A stretch of 64,000 nt of DNA from Rhodocyclales bacterium GT-UBC (lineage in GTDB: Bacteria > Pseudomonadota > Gammaproteobacteria > Burkholderiales > Rhodocyclaceae): the NCBI GenBank assembly GCA_003583745.1, contig QXPY01000005.1, forward strand, positions 186,001 through 250,000, written 5' to 3'. The position numbers and the translations under genes are program-made. Below the pieces are notes generated by a model, which saw only the letters and a program-made list of their open reading frames with translations, ran no database searches and had not been told where the DNA came from. Numbering within the stretch: the stretch's first letter is position 1; each line of letters begins with the position of its first letter. Positions 1-7,885 of this stretch are shown piece after piece.

Positions 1-1
1 G

Positions 2-361
2 GTTACCCGCCTGGGCACCGGCCTGACCGCCCTGTCCTTCGCGGCGCTGTGCTTTGCCCCGCTGCTCTCGCCGGCGGCTCAACTGGTCCTGCTCGGCATC
101 GCCGCCATCGGCTTCGACCTGGGCGTTCAGGCCACGCTGGTCGCCCACCAGACCATCGTTTACGGCATCGAACCCGGCGCCCGCAGCCGCCTCAATGCCG
201 TCCTGTTCGTCGGCATGTTCATCGGCATGGCTAGCGGCGCGGTACTGGGCAGCCAGTTGCTGGCGCAATGGGGCTGGATCGCGGTCACCGCCATGGCGAC
301 CCTGAGCGCGCTGGCCGCCCTCGCCGTCCGCTGCCGCAAGATCGCGCCGGAACTGGCCTGA
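2..361 (+). CDS. MFS transporter, C-terminal part (cut by window edge)
   Basis: The open frame enters from the left edge and stops with TGA, leaving about 119 residues. It contains three or four hydrophobic helices and the motif RSRLNAVLFVGMFIGMASG followed by GSQL and WGW, which is typical of the last helices of DHA1-type major facilitator exporters (YnfM-like). It therefore most likely belongs to an inner-membrane drug or metabolite exporter driven by the proton gradient. The N-terminal two thirds, and so the substrate class, cannot be seen. A strong hairpin lies just after the stop. Confidence 0.8.
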   Translation, partial: VTRLGTGLTALSFAALCFAPLLSPAAQLVLLGIAAIGFDLGVQATLVAHQTIVYGIEPGARSRLNAVLFVGMFIGMASGAVLGSQLLAQWGWIAVTAMATLSALAALAVRCRKIAPELA

Positions 362-393
362 ACCGCCGCCGACACAAGACCGCCACGATGCAA

Positions 394-425
394 CACAGCG
401 CCGGCCCGGCCAGGCCGGCGTTGTG
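394..425. terminator. Hairpin between convergent genes
   Basis: Arms 394-406 and 413-425 pair over 13 bp with one G-T wobble and a 6-base loop. It sits between the converging ends of the MFS gene and the aldo/keto reductase gene, so it probably ends transcription from both sides. A clear T tract is missing, which lowers confidence. Confidence 0.5.
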
Positions 426-429
426 ACGT

Positions 430-1422
430 TTACTCGATACCGACCATGCCGGCCTCGGGATAGCGGCTGCCCGCCACCCTTTCGACCGCGAAGATCCGGT
501 CCAGCTCGGCGACCTCGGCCGGACTCATGACGTAATCGGTGGCGGCGGCGTTCTGCTGCAGATAGGCGATGCGCCGCGTACCGGGGATAGGAATGACTTG
601 CGGATGCTTGGCGAGCAGCCAGGCCAGCGCCACCTGGGCATTGGTCAGATGGCGGGCGGCGGCAAAGCCCTGCAGCTCGGCGACCAATTCGCGGTTGATC
701 TGCTCGGCCTGGCCGACGAAACGCGGATTGTTCTTGCGAAAATCGCCCTCGGCCAACTGGCTGCTGTCCACGGCGCCGGTCAGGAAGGCACGGCCGAGCG
801 GGCTGTAGGCGACAAAGCTGACGCCCAGTTCGGCGCAGGCGGCGAGCATGCCCGGCTCGGGATCGCGCGACCACAGCGAATACTCACTCTGCACGGCGGC
901 AATCGGATGCACCGCATGCGCCCGCCGCAAGGTCTCCGGCGACACCTCGGAAAGCCCGATCTGGCGGACCTTGCCGGCCGCCACCAGGGCGGCCATGGCG
1001 GCAACCGTCTCCTCGACCGGCACCGCCGGGTTGCGCCGGTGGCAGTAATAGAGGTCGATCTGCTCGACGCCCAGGCGCTGCAAGGAGGCATCGCAAGCCT
1101 GGCGGATGTAGTCCGGGCTGTTGTCGATACGCCGCTCATACTTGCCGACTTCGCGGACGATACCGAACTTGGTGGCCAGCACCATCTGCCGCCGTCGTCC
1201 CGGGCCGCCCTGGCGGATGAACTCGCCGAGCAGGCGTTCGTTGTGGCCGAGCCCGTAGGTGTCGGCGCTGTCGAAGAAATTGATGCCGAGATCGAGCGCC
1301 GCCGCCAGCGTCTGTAGCGACGCAGCATCGTCGGCCGGCCCGTAGAACTCGGACATGCCCATGCAGCCGAGCCCGAGGGCGGAGACCGGCTGTTGTTGCG
1401 AACCCAGATGACGTGTTTGCAT
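430..1422 (-). CDS. Aldo/keto reductase
   Basis: A 330-residue NAD(P)H-dependent oxidoreductase of the aldo/keto reductase superfamily, the usual length for the YakC/AKR13-like branch. The catalytic tetrad is visible: Asp51 and Tyr56 (FDSADTYG), Lys85 (LATKFG) and His128 (YYCHRRNP); the C-terminal PGTRR segment fits the cofactor 2'-phosphate site. It should be a soluble enzyme reducing an aldehyde or ketone, but the substrate cannot be read from sequence. An AAGGAG ribosome site precedes the ATG. It lies 9 bp downstream of the SDR gene, so the two are probably one operon under the divergent LysR regulator. Confidence 0.9.
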   Translation of the reverse strand: MQTRHLGSQQQPVSALGLGCMGMSEFYGPADDAASLQTLAAALDLGINFFDSADTYGLGHNERLLGEFIRQGGPGRRRQMVLATKFGIVREVGKYERRIDNSPDYIRQACDASLQRLGVEQIDLYYCHRRNPAVPVEETVAAMAALVAAGKVRQIGLSEVSPETLRRAHAVHPIAAVQSEYSLWSRDPEPGMLAACAELGVSFVAYSPLGRAFLTGAVDSSQLAEGDFRKNNPRFVGQAEQINRELVAELQGFAAARHLTNAQVALAWLLAKHPQVIPIPGTRRIAYLQQNAAATDYVMSPAEVAELDRIFAVERVAGSRYPEAGMVGIE

Positions 1423-1431
1423 GCGGACTCC

Positions 1432-2199
1432 TTACTGGACGGTATAACCGCCATCGATGGTCAGGCTCTGCCCGCTGATGTAGCTGGCGGCGGACGAGAG
1501 CAGGAAAAGCACGGGGCGGGCGATTTCGTCCGGCGTACCGGGGCGACCGGCCGGGCTGCCCTTGAGCGCGGCTTCGAGATTATCCAGGCCACCGAAGCCG
1601 ATCTCGGCCATCGGCGTGACAATCGGCCCCGGGCTGACCGCATTGACCCGGATGCCCTGTTGAAAGCCTTCCAGCGCCGCGCTGCGCGTCAGCCCGAGCA
1701 CGGCATGCTTGCTGGCGACGTAGGGGCCGAAGTTGGCAAAGCCGATCTCGGCGACGATGGAGGCGGTATTGACGATCGCCCCGCCACCGCTTTTTTGCAT
1801 CGCCGCCATCTCGTGCTTGAGCGACCAGAACACGCCATACACGTTGGCCTGCATGACCTCGGCGAAGTCGGCGCTGTCCAGCGCCGTCAGCGGCCCCAGC
1901 TTGCCGAGCACGCCGGCATTGTTGAAGGCGCCGTCGAGGCGCCCGAAGTGGGCGACGGTGCTATCCACGGCATTTTTGATATCGGCCTCGACCGTGACGT
2001 CGGTGCGGATCGCGATGGCCTCGCCGCCGCCGGCACGAATCTCGGCCACCAGGCTATCGAGCGCATCGAGCCGGCGCGCCGCCAAGGCGACGCGGGCGCC
2101 GGCCCGGCCCAAGGCCAGTGCGGTGGCGGCGCCGATGCCGGACGAGGCGCCGGTGACGAGAATGCTCTTGCCGGCCAGATCAGTCGGGGTGTTTTGCAT
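1432..2199 (-). CDS. SDR family oxidoreductase
   Basis: A 255-residue classical short-chain dehydrogenase/reductase. The Rossmann motif TGASSGIG is at residues 16-23, NNAG at 93-96, catalytic Ser147, Tyr160 and Lys164 (YVASK), and the C-terminus SGQSLTIDGGYTVQ is typical of the FabG-like group. It is expected to be a soluble NAD(P)(H) alcohol/ketone oxidoreductase of unknown substrate. It is the first gene of a two-gene unit with the aldo/keto reductase and is transcribed away from a LysR gene, an arrangement usual for stress or xenobiotic carbonyl reduction under LysR control. Confidence 0.92.
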   Translation of the reverse strand: MQNTPTDLAGKSILVTGASSGIGAATALALGRAGARVALAARRLDALDSLVAEIRAGGGEAIAIRTDVTVEADIKNAVDSTVAHFGRLDGAFNNAGVLGKLGPLTALDSADFAEVMQANVYGVFWSLKHEMAAMQKSGGGAIVNTASIVAEIGFANFGPYVASKHAVLGLTRSAALEGFQQGIRVNAVSPGPIVTPMAEIGFGGLDNLEAALKGSPAGRPGTPDEIARPVLFLLSSAASYISGQSLTIDGGYTVQ

Positions 2200-2301
2200 G
2201 GTGTTCTCCGTTTCAGGGTTGGGGTGTGCGAGTCGGAAAGGACAGGCAACAGGCTACGCCCAGCCCAACTGTGCAACAATCAGTGCAATCATTCACAGGC
2301 T

Positions 2302-2311
2302 ATTGAACAAT
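2302..2311. promoter_or_regulatory. Possible LysR operator
   Basis: ATTGAACAAT is a short near-palindrome (ATTG-N2-CAAT) in the AT-rich divergent region, 12 bases before the LysR start. It fits the T-N11-A style of LysR sites loosely. Assignment rests only on position and symmetry. Confidence 0.25.
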
Positions 2312-2323
2312 ATTCATTAATCC

Positions 2324-3211
2324 ATGAACCCAGCCAGCCTTGCCGATCTCCAGGCCTTTGCCGCCGTCGCCCGCCGGCGCAGCTTTCGTCAAGCCGCCGG
2401 TGAATTGGGCGTTTCGCCTTCGGCGCTGAGCCATGCCTTGCGTGGCCTGGAAACACGCCTTGGCGTGCGCCTGCTCAACCGGACGACGCGCAGCGTCGCC
2501 TTGACCGACGCAGGCGAGCGCTTGCTCACTCGACTGACCCCGGCCTTGCAGGACATCCACGGCGCCCTCGACGAGATCAATGCCTTTCGTGACTCGCCCT
2601 TTGGCACGCTGCGCATCAATGCTCCGCGTGCCGCCTGCGAACTGGTTCTGGCGCCAATGATTGGCCGCTTTCTCGAACGGCATCCCGGCATGCGCATTGA
2701 ATTGGTGGCGGAAGACGCGCTGGTCGACATCGTCGCCAGCGGCTTCGATGCCGGCGTGCGTTTTGGCGAGAGCCTGCAGCAGGACATGGTGGCGGTGCCG
2801 CTCGGCCCGGCGCAGCGCTTTGTCGTGGTCGGCTCGCCAGACTATCTGGCCAGCCACGGCACGCCGACCTGCCCGCGCGAATTGCAACAGCATCGTTGCG
2901 TCCGCATCCGTTTCCCAAACGGCAGTTTCTATCGCTGGGAGTTTGCCCGTGGCAACGAGCGTTGCGAGATCGAGGTCGACGGCCCGCTGGCGACCAGCGA
3001 GATGCGCGTCATGGTCGATGCCGCCGAGCAAGGCCTCGGCCTGGCCTACGTCTACCACCAATACGCAGCGCCGCCGGTCGCCGCCGGCCGACTGCGTACG
3101 GTACTCGACGACTGGTGCCCGGAGATTCCCGGCTTCTATCTCTATTATCCGAGCCGACGCTTGCAGCCCAACGGTCTACGCGCCTTCATCGAGTTCATTC
3201 AGACCAAGTGA
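2324..3211 (+). CDS. LysR family transcriptional regulator
   Basis: A 295-residue LysR regulator. The N-terminal winged helix-turn-helix spans about residues 1-60 (FAAVARRRSFRQAAGELGVS, then SALSHALRGLE and RLLNRTTRSVALT). It is followed by a LysR substrate-binding domain of the CrgA/PbpR-like group (residues 90-290). It is transcribed away from the SDR-aldo/keto reductase pair, whose expression it probably controls in response to a small carbonyl or aromatic effector. No good ribosome site precedes the ATG, which starts a few bases after an AT-rich stretch; the leader may be very short. Confidence 0.92.
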   Translation: MNPASLADLQAFAAVARRRSFRQAAGELGVSPSALSHALRGLETRLGVRLLNRTTRSVALTDAGERLLTRLTPALQDIHGALDEINAFRDSPFGTLRINAPRAACELVLAPMIGRFLERHPGMRIELVAEDALVDIVASGFDAGVRFGESLQQDMVAVPLGPAQRFVVVGSPDYLASHGTPTCPRELQQHRCVRIRFPNGSFYRWEFARGNERCEIEVDGPLATSEMRVMVDAAEQGLGLAYVYHQYAAPPVAAGRLRTVLDDWCPEIPGFYLYYPSRRLQPNGLRAFIEFIQTK

Positions 3212-3332
3212 GAATTGATCTCAGTCAAATATCCTTCGTTTTCGACAGGGTTTTCTCCGTATTGACTATGCCGCCTGAAATAGCTCGGACATAATTCCGA
3301 CTCCTGAAAAAGTGTTTCCAGAAAGCACCGCC

Positions 3333-5195
3333 GTGAATCTGAACGCCAAGGTCACTCTCTTCTTCGTCTGCATGACGGCCGTCCTGCTCGCCGTACTGGT
3401 TGCGATCAGTCTGTACGCCTTCCGCAGCTTCTCGATCGCCTCGGCCACCGACCATATCCGGACGGCCGGCGAAATCGTCCGCGTGCATCTGACGGAGTCG
3501 ATGATCAATGGTGTGATCGACAAGCGCGAACGCTTCCTGCTCCGCCTGATCGAAGTGCAAGGGCTGAAATCGGCCCGTGTCGTGCGTTCGCCGGAGGTGG
3601 TGAAACAGTTCGGCAAGGGTTTGATGCTCGAATCGGGCGCCGACGAAATCGAGCGCAAGGTCCTCAAGGAGGGCAAGCCCTATTTCGAGCTGACCAATCA
3701 CGATGACGAAGCCGTATTCCGCGGCACCATCCCTTACATCGCCACCGCCAGCGGCACGCCCAACTGCCTGCAATGCCACCAGGTCGAAGAAGGCACCGTG
3801 CTTGGCGCGGTGAGCATGACGATGTCGATCGATGCGCTCAAGCAAAAGGCGCTGATCACCGTCGCCGGCATCGCCGGTGCCGTCACCTGCTTCTCCTTCT
3901 TCCTGATCCTGCTGATGCGCCGCCTGCTGCGGCCGATCTCCGATACCGCCAACGCCGTCGAGGAAGCTGTCCAGCATGCCTTGCGCGGCAATTTCAAGGC
4001 ACATGTGGAAAAGCAGACCAACGACGAAATCGGCCAGATCGCCACCGACATGAACCGCCTGCTCGGCTTCCTGGATGACGGCCTGAACCGGATCGGCAGC
4101 AATGTCGCCCGCCTCACCGAGCGCACCCCCGCCCCCGGAGAAAACCTGCTGACCGCCACCATCGCCATGGTTGACGGCCTGACCAAGGCAGCCCATTTCA
4201 AGCAAGCCATCGAAGAAGACGAAGCCAAGATCGAGATCTACCAGCGCCTGTCGAGCACGCTGCAGAACGAATTCGCCCTGCCCGAGTTCTCGCTCTACGA
4301 AGTGAGCAGCAACAAGAAGCAGATGCGCAGCATCATCGTCGATGGCGAAACGGCCGACACCTGCCGCTGGTGCGACCCGCAGATCCTGATCCGGCCGGAG
4401 GCCTGTCGTGTCCGTCGCACCGGCCACGTCGTCGATGGCATCAGCAACCCCGGCATCTGCTACTCCTTCCGCCCGCCCAGCGAAGTCGGCGAACGCGGCT
4501 ATGTCTGCTTCCCGGTCATCCAGTCCGGATCAGTGGGCAGTGTCGTCCAGTTGCTGGCCCCGGTCGCCGAACAGGAAAGCCTGCAGAAGAAGGTGCCCTA
4601 CATCAATGTTTACCTGCGCGAAACCGCGCCGGTGCTGGAAACCAAGCGCCTGATGGAAAGCCTGCGCGACGCCACGCTGCGCGATGCGATGACCGGCCTC
4701 AACAACCGCCGCTTCCTTGAGGAATACGTCGAGACCCTGGTCGCCAGCGTCCAGCGCAAGCGTTCGCACGCCGCCATCCTGATGCTCGACCTCGACTATT
4801 TCAAGATGGTCAACGACACCTACGGCCACGATGCCGGCGATGCCGTGCTCAAGGCCTTGTCCACCATCCTCAAGCAATCGGTGCGCGCCTCCGACCTGGT
4901 CATCCGCTACGGCGGGGAGGAATTCCTGATCATTCTGGTCGACAGCATCGGCGAGGCCGCGGAAAAGGTCGCCGAAAACATCCGCATCGCGGTCGAGAAC
5001 CTCAAGGTCCAGGTTTCGGGCGTGGTCATCCAGAAGACCATCTCGATCGGCATCGCCGATTTCCCGACCGATAGCGAGACGTTCTGGCAGGCCGTCAAGT
5101 TTGCCGACGTGGCGCTCTACCAGGCCAAGGAACAGGGCCGCAACCGGGTGATCCGTTTCAGCCCCGACATGTGGTCGGATGCCAAGGAATACTGA
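3333..5195 (+). CDS. Membrane diguanylate cyclase with c-type haem motif and Cys-rich sensor
   Basis: About 620 residues from a GTG at 3333; a GTG at 3312 would add seven residues, and neither has a good ribosome site. Order: membrane helix (about 8-32), periplasmic DUF3365/Tll0287-like sensor with CLQCH (145-149) that could bind c-type haem, second membrane helix (about 180-197), HAMP-like linker, a GAF-like region with five cysteines (344, 347, 358, 376, 392), then a GGDEF domain. The active site is GGEEF (527-531) and the inhibitory site RASD (518-521) lies five residues before it, so it should make c-di-GMP with product feedback. It probably senses redox state or gases. No neighbouring partner gene is evident. 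Confidence 0.88.
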   Translation: MNLNAKVTLFFVCMTAVLLAVLVAISLYAFRSFSIASATDHIRTAGEIVRVHLTESMINGVIDKRERFLLRLIEVQGLKSARVVRSPEVVKQFGKGLMLESGADEIERKVLKEGKPYFELTNHDDEAVFRGTIPYIATASGTPNCLQCHQVEEGTVLGAVSMTMSIDALKQKALITVAGIAGAVTCFSFFLILLMRRLLRPISDTANAVEEAVQHALRGNFKAHVEKQTNDEIGQIATDMNRLLGFLDDGLNRIGSNVARLTERTPAPGENLLTATIAMVDGLTKAAHFKQAIEEDEAKIEIYQRLSSTLQNEFALPEFSLYEVSSNKKQMRSIIVDGETADTCRWCDPQILIRPEACRVRRTGHVVDGISNPGICYSFRPPSEVGERGYVCFPVIQSGSVGSVVQLLAPVAEQESLQKKVPYINVYLRETAPVLETKRLMESLRDATLRDAMTGLNNRRFLEEYVETLVASVQRKRSHAAILMLDLDYFKMVNDTYGHDAGDAVLKALSTILKQSVRASDLVIRYGGEEFLIILVDSIGEAAEKVAENIRIAVENLKVQVSGVVIQKTISIGIADFPTDSETFWQAVKFADVALYQAKEQGRNRVIRFSPDMWSDAKEY

Positions 5196-5303
5196 GCGCC
5201 GGCCGAGATTTCCCGCTTAGGGGAAAACCACGATTGCCCGCCGGGGCGGATGACGACATGCTGATGCGTTACGTCATCGCCCCGTCTCTACTCCGGAAAC
5301 GCC

Positions 5304-6242
5304 ATGGAAATCCTTATCGACATCATCCTCAAGGCCGGCCGCTCGGCAGTCGAGCTCGCCTTGTTCATCCTGCTGCCGGTAATGGTGGTGATGCTGTCGA
5401 TCATGCGCCTGCTCGAAGCACGAGGCATCCTCGACCGGCTGGTCGCCCGCCTGGCGCCACTGCTACGTCCTTTCGGGCTGAACGGCCTGGGCGTCTTCGC
5501 CGCCCTGCAGATCAATTTCGTCAGCTTCGCCGCGCCGATGGCCACCCTGTCGATGATGGACCAGCGCGGCACGTCGGACCGCCACATCGCCGCCACGCTG
5601 GCCATGGTCTTCGCCATGTCGCAGGCCAACGCAGCCTTTCCGATGATGACCATGGGCCTGCACTTCGGCACCACGCTGATCTTCTCGGTGATCGGCGGTC
5701 TGGTGGCGGCGGCCTCGACCTATTACCTGTTTGCCCGGCACCTTTCGGCCGAGGAAGCGGTGCTCGATGAAACACTGCACCACCCCGCCGCCGAAAGCGC
5801 CAAAGGCGTACTCGACGTGATCAACCGGGCCGGAGCCGAGGCCTTCAAGATCGCCACCGGCGCCATCCCGATGCTGGTGCTGTCGCTGGTGGTGGTCACC
5901 GCGCTGCGCACCAGCGGCGCCATCGCCGCCCTGACCCAGTTCCTGTCACCGCTGCTTTCCGCCGCCTCGATCGACAGCGCCCTGATCCTGCCGACCCTGA
6001 CCAAGTACATCGGCGGCGGCACCGCGATGATGGGGGTCATGGACGAAATGCGCCGCAGCGGCCAGATCAGTGTCGAACTGCTCAATGCCAGCGCCGGTTT
6101 CCTGATCTCGCCGTTCGACATTCCCGGCGTGGCGGTGCTGATTTCGGCCGGCAAGCGCGTCGCTGCCGTCTGGAAACCGGCCGCACTCGGCGGCTGTGTC
6201 GGTATCGCCCTGCGCACGGTGGGGCATATCGTTTTCCCCTGA
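5304..6242 (+). CDS. Nucleoside-recognition (Gate) domain membrane protein
   Basis: A 312-residue integral membrane protein with roughly eight hydrophobic helices. Two Gate-type halves are visible, around residues 40-150 (with NFVSFAAPMATLS and MSQANAAFPMM) and 180-300 (with GGGTAMMGVM and GFLISPFDIPGVAVLISAG). Proteins of this family (YjiH/SpmA-like) are thought to move nucleosides or related solutes, but most are not characterised. The ATG follows CGGAAACGCC. It lies about 110 bp after the diguanylate cyclase and is followed by a small membrane protein gene. Confidence 0.75.
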   Translation: MEILIDIILKAGRSAVELALFILLPVMVVMLSIMRLLEARGILDRLVARLAPLLRPFGLNGLGVFAALQINFVSFAAPMATLSMMDQRGTSDRHIAATLAMVFAMSQANAAFPMMTMGLHFGTTLIFSVIGGLVAAASTYYLFARHLSAEEAVLDETLHHPAAESAKGVLDVINRAGAEAFKIATGAIPMLVLSLVVVTALRTSGAIAALTQFLSPLLSAASIDSALILPTLTKYIGGGTAMMGVMDEMRRSGQISVELLNASAGFLISPFDIPGVAVLISAGKRVAAVWKPAALGGCVGIALRTVGHIVFP

Positions 6243-6270
6243 GCGGCCGGCCGGTGTTCTCCGGCACGCT

Positions 6271-6285
6271 TTGTGCACTGCACAA
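6271..6285. promoter_or_regulatory. Perfect 7-bp-arm palindrome (operator-like)
   Basis: TTGTGCACTGCACAA has 7-bp arms around one central base. It sits 44-58 bases before the start of the 67-residue membrane protein. A second inverted repeat follows at 6290-6307 (CAACAT, 6-base spacer, ATGTTG). The arrangement suggests a repressor or activator site; the protein is unknown. Confidence 0.4.
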
Positions 6286-6328
6286 GATACAACATCGACG
6301 AATGTTGGATTAGCGACAGGAGAACATC

Positions 6329-6532
6329 ATGGATACATGGACCAAACTCACCGAGTTTCTTGCCTGCGGCTTGCTCGTGCTGCCGGTGACGCTGGGCGTC
6401 GGCTTCGACAGCTTCGAGGTTTTCGCCGTCACGCTGGGCGTCATGCAGTTGCTGCTGATTGCCGTCAGCATCGGCTCGCCGACCGTCATCGTGCCGAGCA
6501 AGGATGCCCCCGGCGACAAATCGAAGCAATGA
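6329..6532 (+). CDS. Small membrane protein, unknown function
   Basis: A 67-residue protein with two predicted membrane helices (about 8-27 and 29-50) and a charged, Lys-rich tail (KDAPGDKSKQ). A clear ribosome site (ACAGGAGAAC) precedes the ATG, which supports it as a real gene. It contains no known motif. It has its own upstream region with two inverted repeats, so it may be separately regulated. Function not recognised. Confidence 0.6.
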   Translation: MDTWTKLTEFLACGLLVLPVTLGVGFDSFEVFAVTLGVMQLLLIAVSIGSPTVIVPSKDAPGDKSKQ

Positions 6533-6709
6533 GCGCGCAGCCTGCACCACCTGGTCGGCTCCACCGGGTTGTTGCATGCTCACCGATACGGTGCAGCCGA
6601 GCCCTTATCGATTAGTGACCTTATGTAAAAGATAATCAGACGATTCACCGTCTATTACCTACAGCATTGTCGCAATAAACTGCAAACCTCATCGTAAACA
6701 GGTTTGCCC

Positions 6710-7069
6710 ATGCTTTCCGCCCTCACTCAGCTACTCATTTTTCAGCTGCTCGGCGAAGTCATCGCCCGCTCGCTGGATCTCTCCCTGCCCGGCCCGGTAC
6801 TCGGCATGTTGCTGCTCTTTCTGTCGCTGATCCTGCGCGGCGGCCCGGGCCATGAGCTGCAGACGACCAGCCAGAACCTGCTGCAACACCTGTCGCTGCT
6901 CTTCGTGCCGGCCGGCACCGGCATCATGGTGCATTTGCACCGCGTTGCCGACGAATGGCTGGCGCTGCTGCTGTCGCTGCTGGTCAGCACCTTCGCCACG
7001 CTGCTCGTTACTGCGCTGGTGATGAAGCTGTGCCAGCGTCGTGCACCGCAAGCGGGAGAAGCGCCATGA
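6710..7069 (+). CDS. CidA/LrgA family membrane protein
   Basis: A 119-residue protein with four hydrophobic helices. The family signature is visible in LGEVIARSLDLSLPGPVLGM and in the LLFVPAGTGIM segment. CidA/LrgA proteins are holin-like inner-membrane proteins; together with LrgB they affect murein hydrolase activity, and in several bacteria they act in pyruvate or glycolate movement. The ATG at 6710 is preferred over an upstream TTG at 6704. The last codons overlap the lrgB-like gene by four bases (ATGA), so the two are translationally coupled. Confidence 0.88.
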   Translation: MLSALTQLLIFQLLGEVIARSLDLSLPGPVLGMLLLFLSLILRGGPGHELQTTSQNLLQHLSLLFVPAGTGIMVHLHRVADEWLALLLSLLVSTFATLLVTALVMKLCQRRAPQAGEAP

Positions 7070-7785
7070 CGCCGCGCATTGCCGAAATCTGGGTCTATCT
7101 TGCCGCCTCGCCGCTGCTCGGGCTGACCGTCACGCTGCTCGCCTACCAGGGCGCGTTCTGGATTTACCGACGCTCGGGCAGCAACCCGCTGGCCAACCCG
7201 GTGCTGATCGCCGTCACCGCCCTGGTCCTCTTCCTGACGCTGACCGGGACCAGCTACCAGACCTATTTTGCCGGCGCCCAGTTTGTACACTTCCTGCTCG
7301 GCCCGGCCACCGTTGCCCTGGCGATTCCGCTCTACACCCAGTTCAAGCGGGTCAAGGCCATGCTGCTGCCGGTCGTTGCCGGCCTCTTCGCTGGCAGCCT
7401 GACCGCCGTGCTGTCGGCCGTTTTTATTGGCCGCCTGTTCGGCGCCAGCTTGCCGACCCAGCTCTCGCTCGCCCCCAAGTCGGTGACGACGCCGATCGCC
7501 ATGGGCATCGCCGAACGGATTGGCGGCATTCCGTCGCTGACCGCCGTGCTGGTCATCGTTACCGGCATTCTCGGCGCAGTCGGCGCCCGTTACGTGTTCG
7601 ATGCCATGAAATTGCGCGATCCGGCCATTCGCGGCTTTGCCATCGGGGTTGCCTCGCACGGCATCGGCACGGCCCGCGCCTTCCAGGTCAATGAGCAGAG
7701 TGGCGCCTTTGCGGCGCTGGCGATGGGCTTGAACGGCGCCCTCACCGCCCTGCTTTTACCGACGTTGGCGAGCGGTTTGCACTGA
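7066..7785 (+). CDS. LrgB family membrane protein
   Basis: A 239-residue polytopic protein with the LrgB signatures GPATVALAIPLYTQF, LAPKSVTTPIAMGIAE and GVASHGIGTARAFQ. It is the partner of the preceding CidA/LrgA protein. The pair may act as a murein hydrolase exporter/antiholin system, or as an organic acid carrier as in the plant plastid homologue PLGG1, which moves glycolate and glycerate. The start ATG overlaps the previous stop. Nothing indicates which role applies here. Confidence 0.9.
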   Translation: MTPRIAEIWVYLAASPLLGLTVTLLAYQGAFWIYRRSGSNPLANPVLIAVTALVLFLTLTGTSYQTYFAGAQFVHFLLGPATVALAIPLYTQFKRVKAMLLPVVAGLFAGSLTAVLSAVFIGRLFGASLPTQLSLAPKSVTTPIAMGIAERIGGIPSLTAVLVIVTGILGAVGARYVFDAMKLRDPAIRGFAIGVASHGIGTARAFQVNEQSGAFAALAMGLNGALTALLLPTLASGLH

Positions 7786-7885
7786 ATATCAAAGAAGATT
7801 CATATTGCACAAGTAAACTAATTAAAGGACAATAAAATTATTGGTTTTATCATTTTTATTTATTTTACCAGTGCATGGGATCGCA

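Noticed and set aside
1393..2403. A 336-residue plus-strand frame crossing the SDR gene
   Set aside because: Antisense to the SDR gene and the LysR start; no family and no ribosome site.
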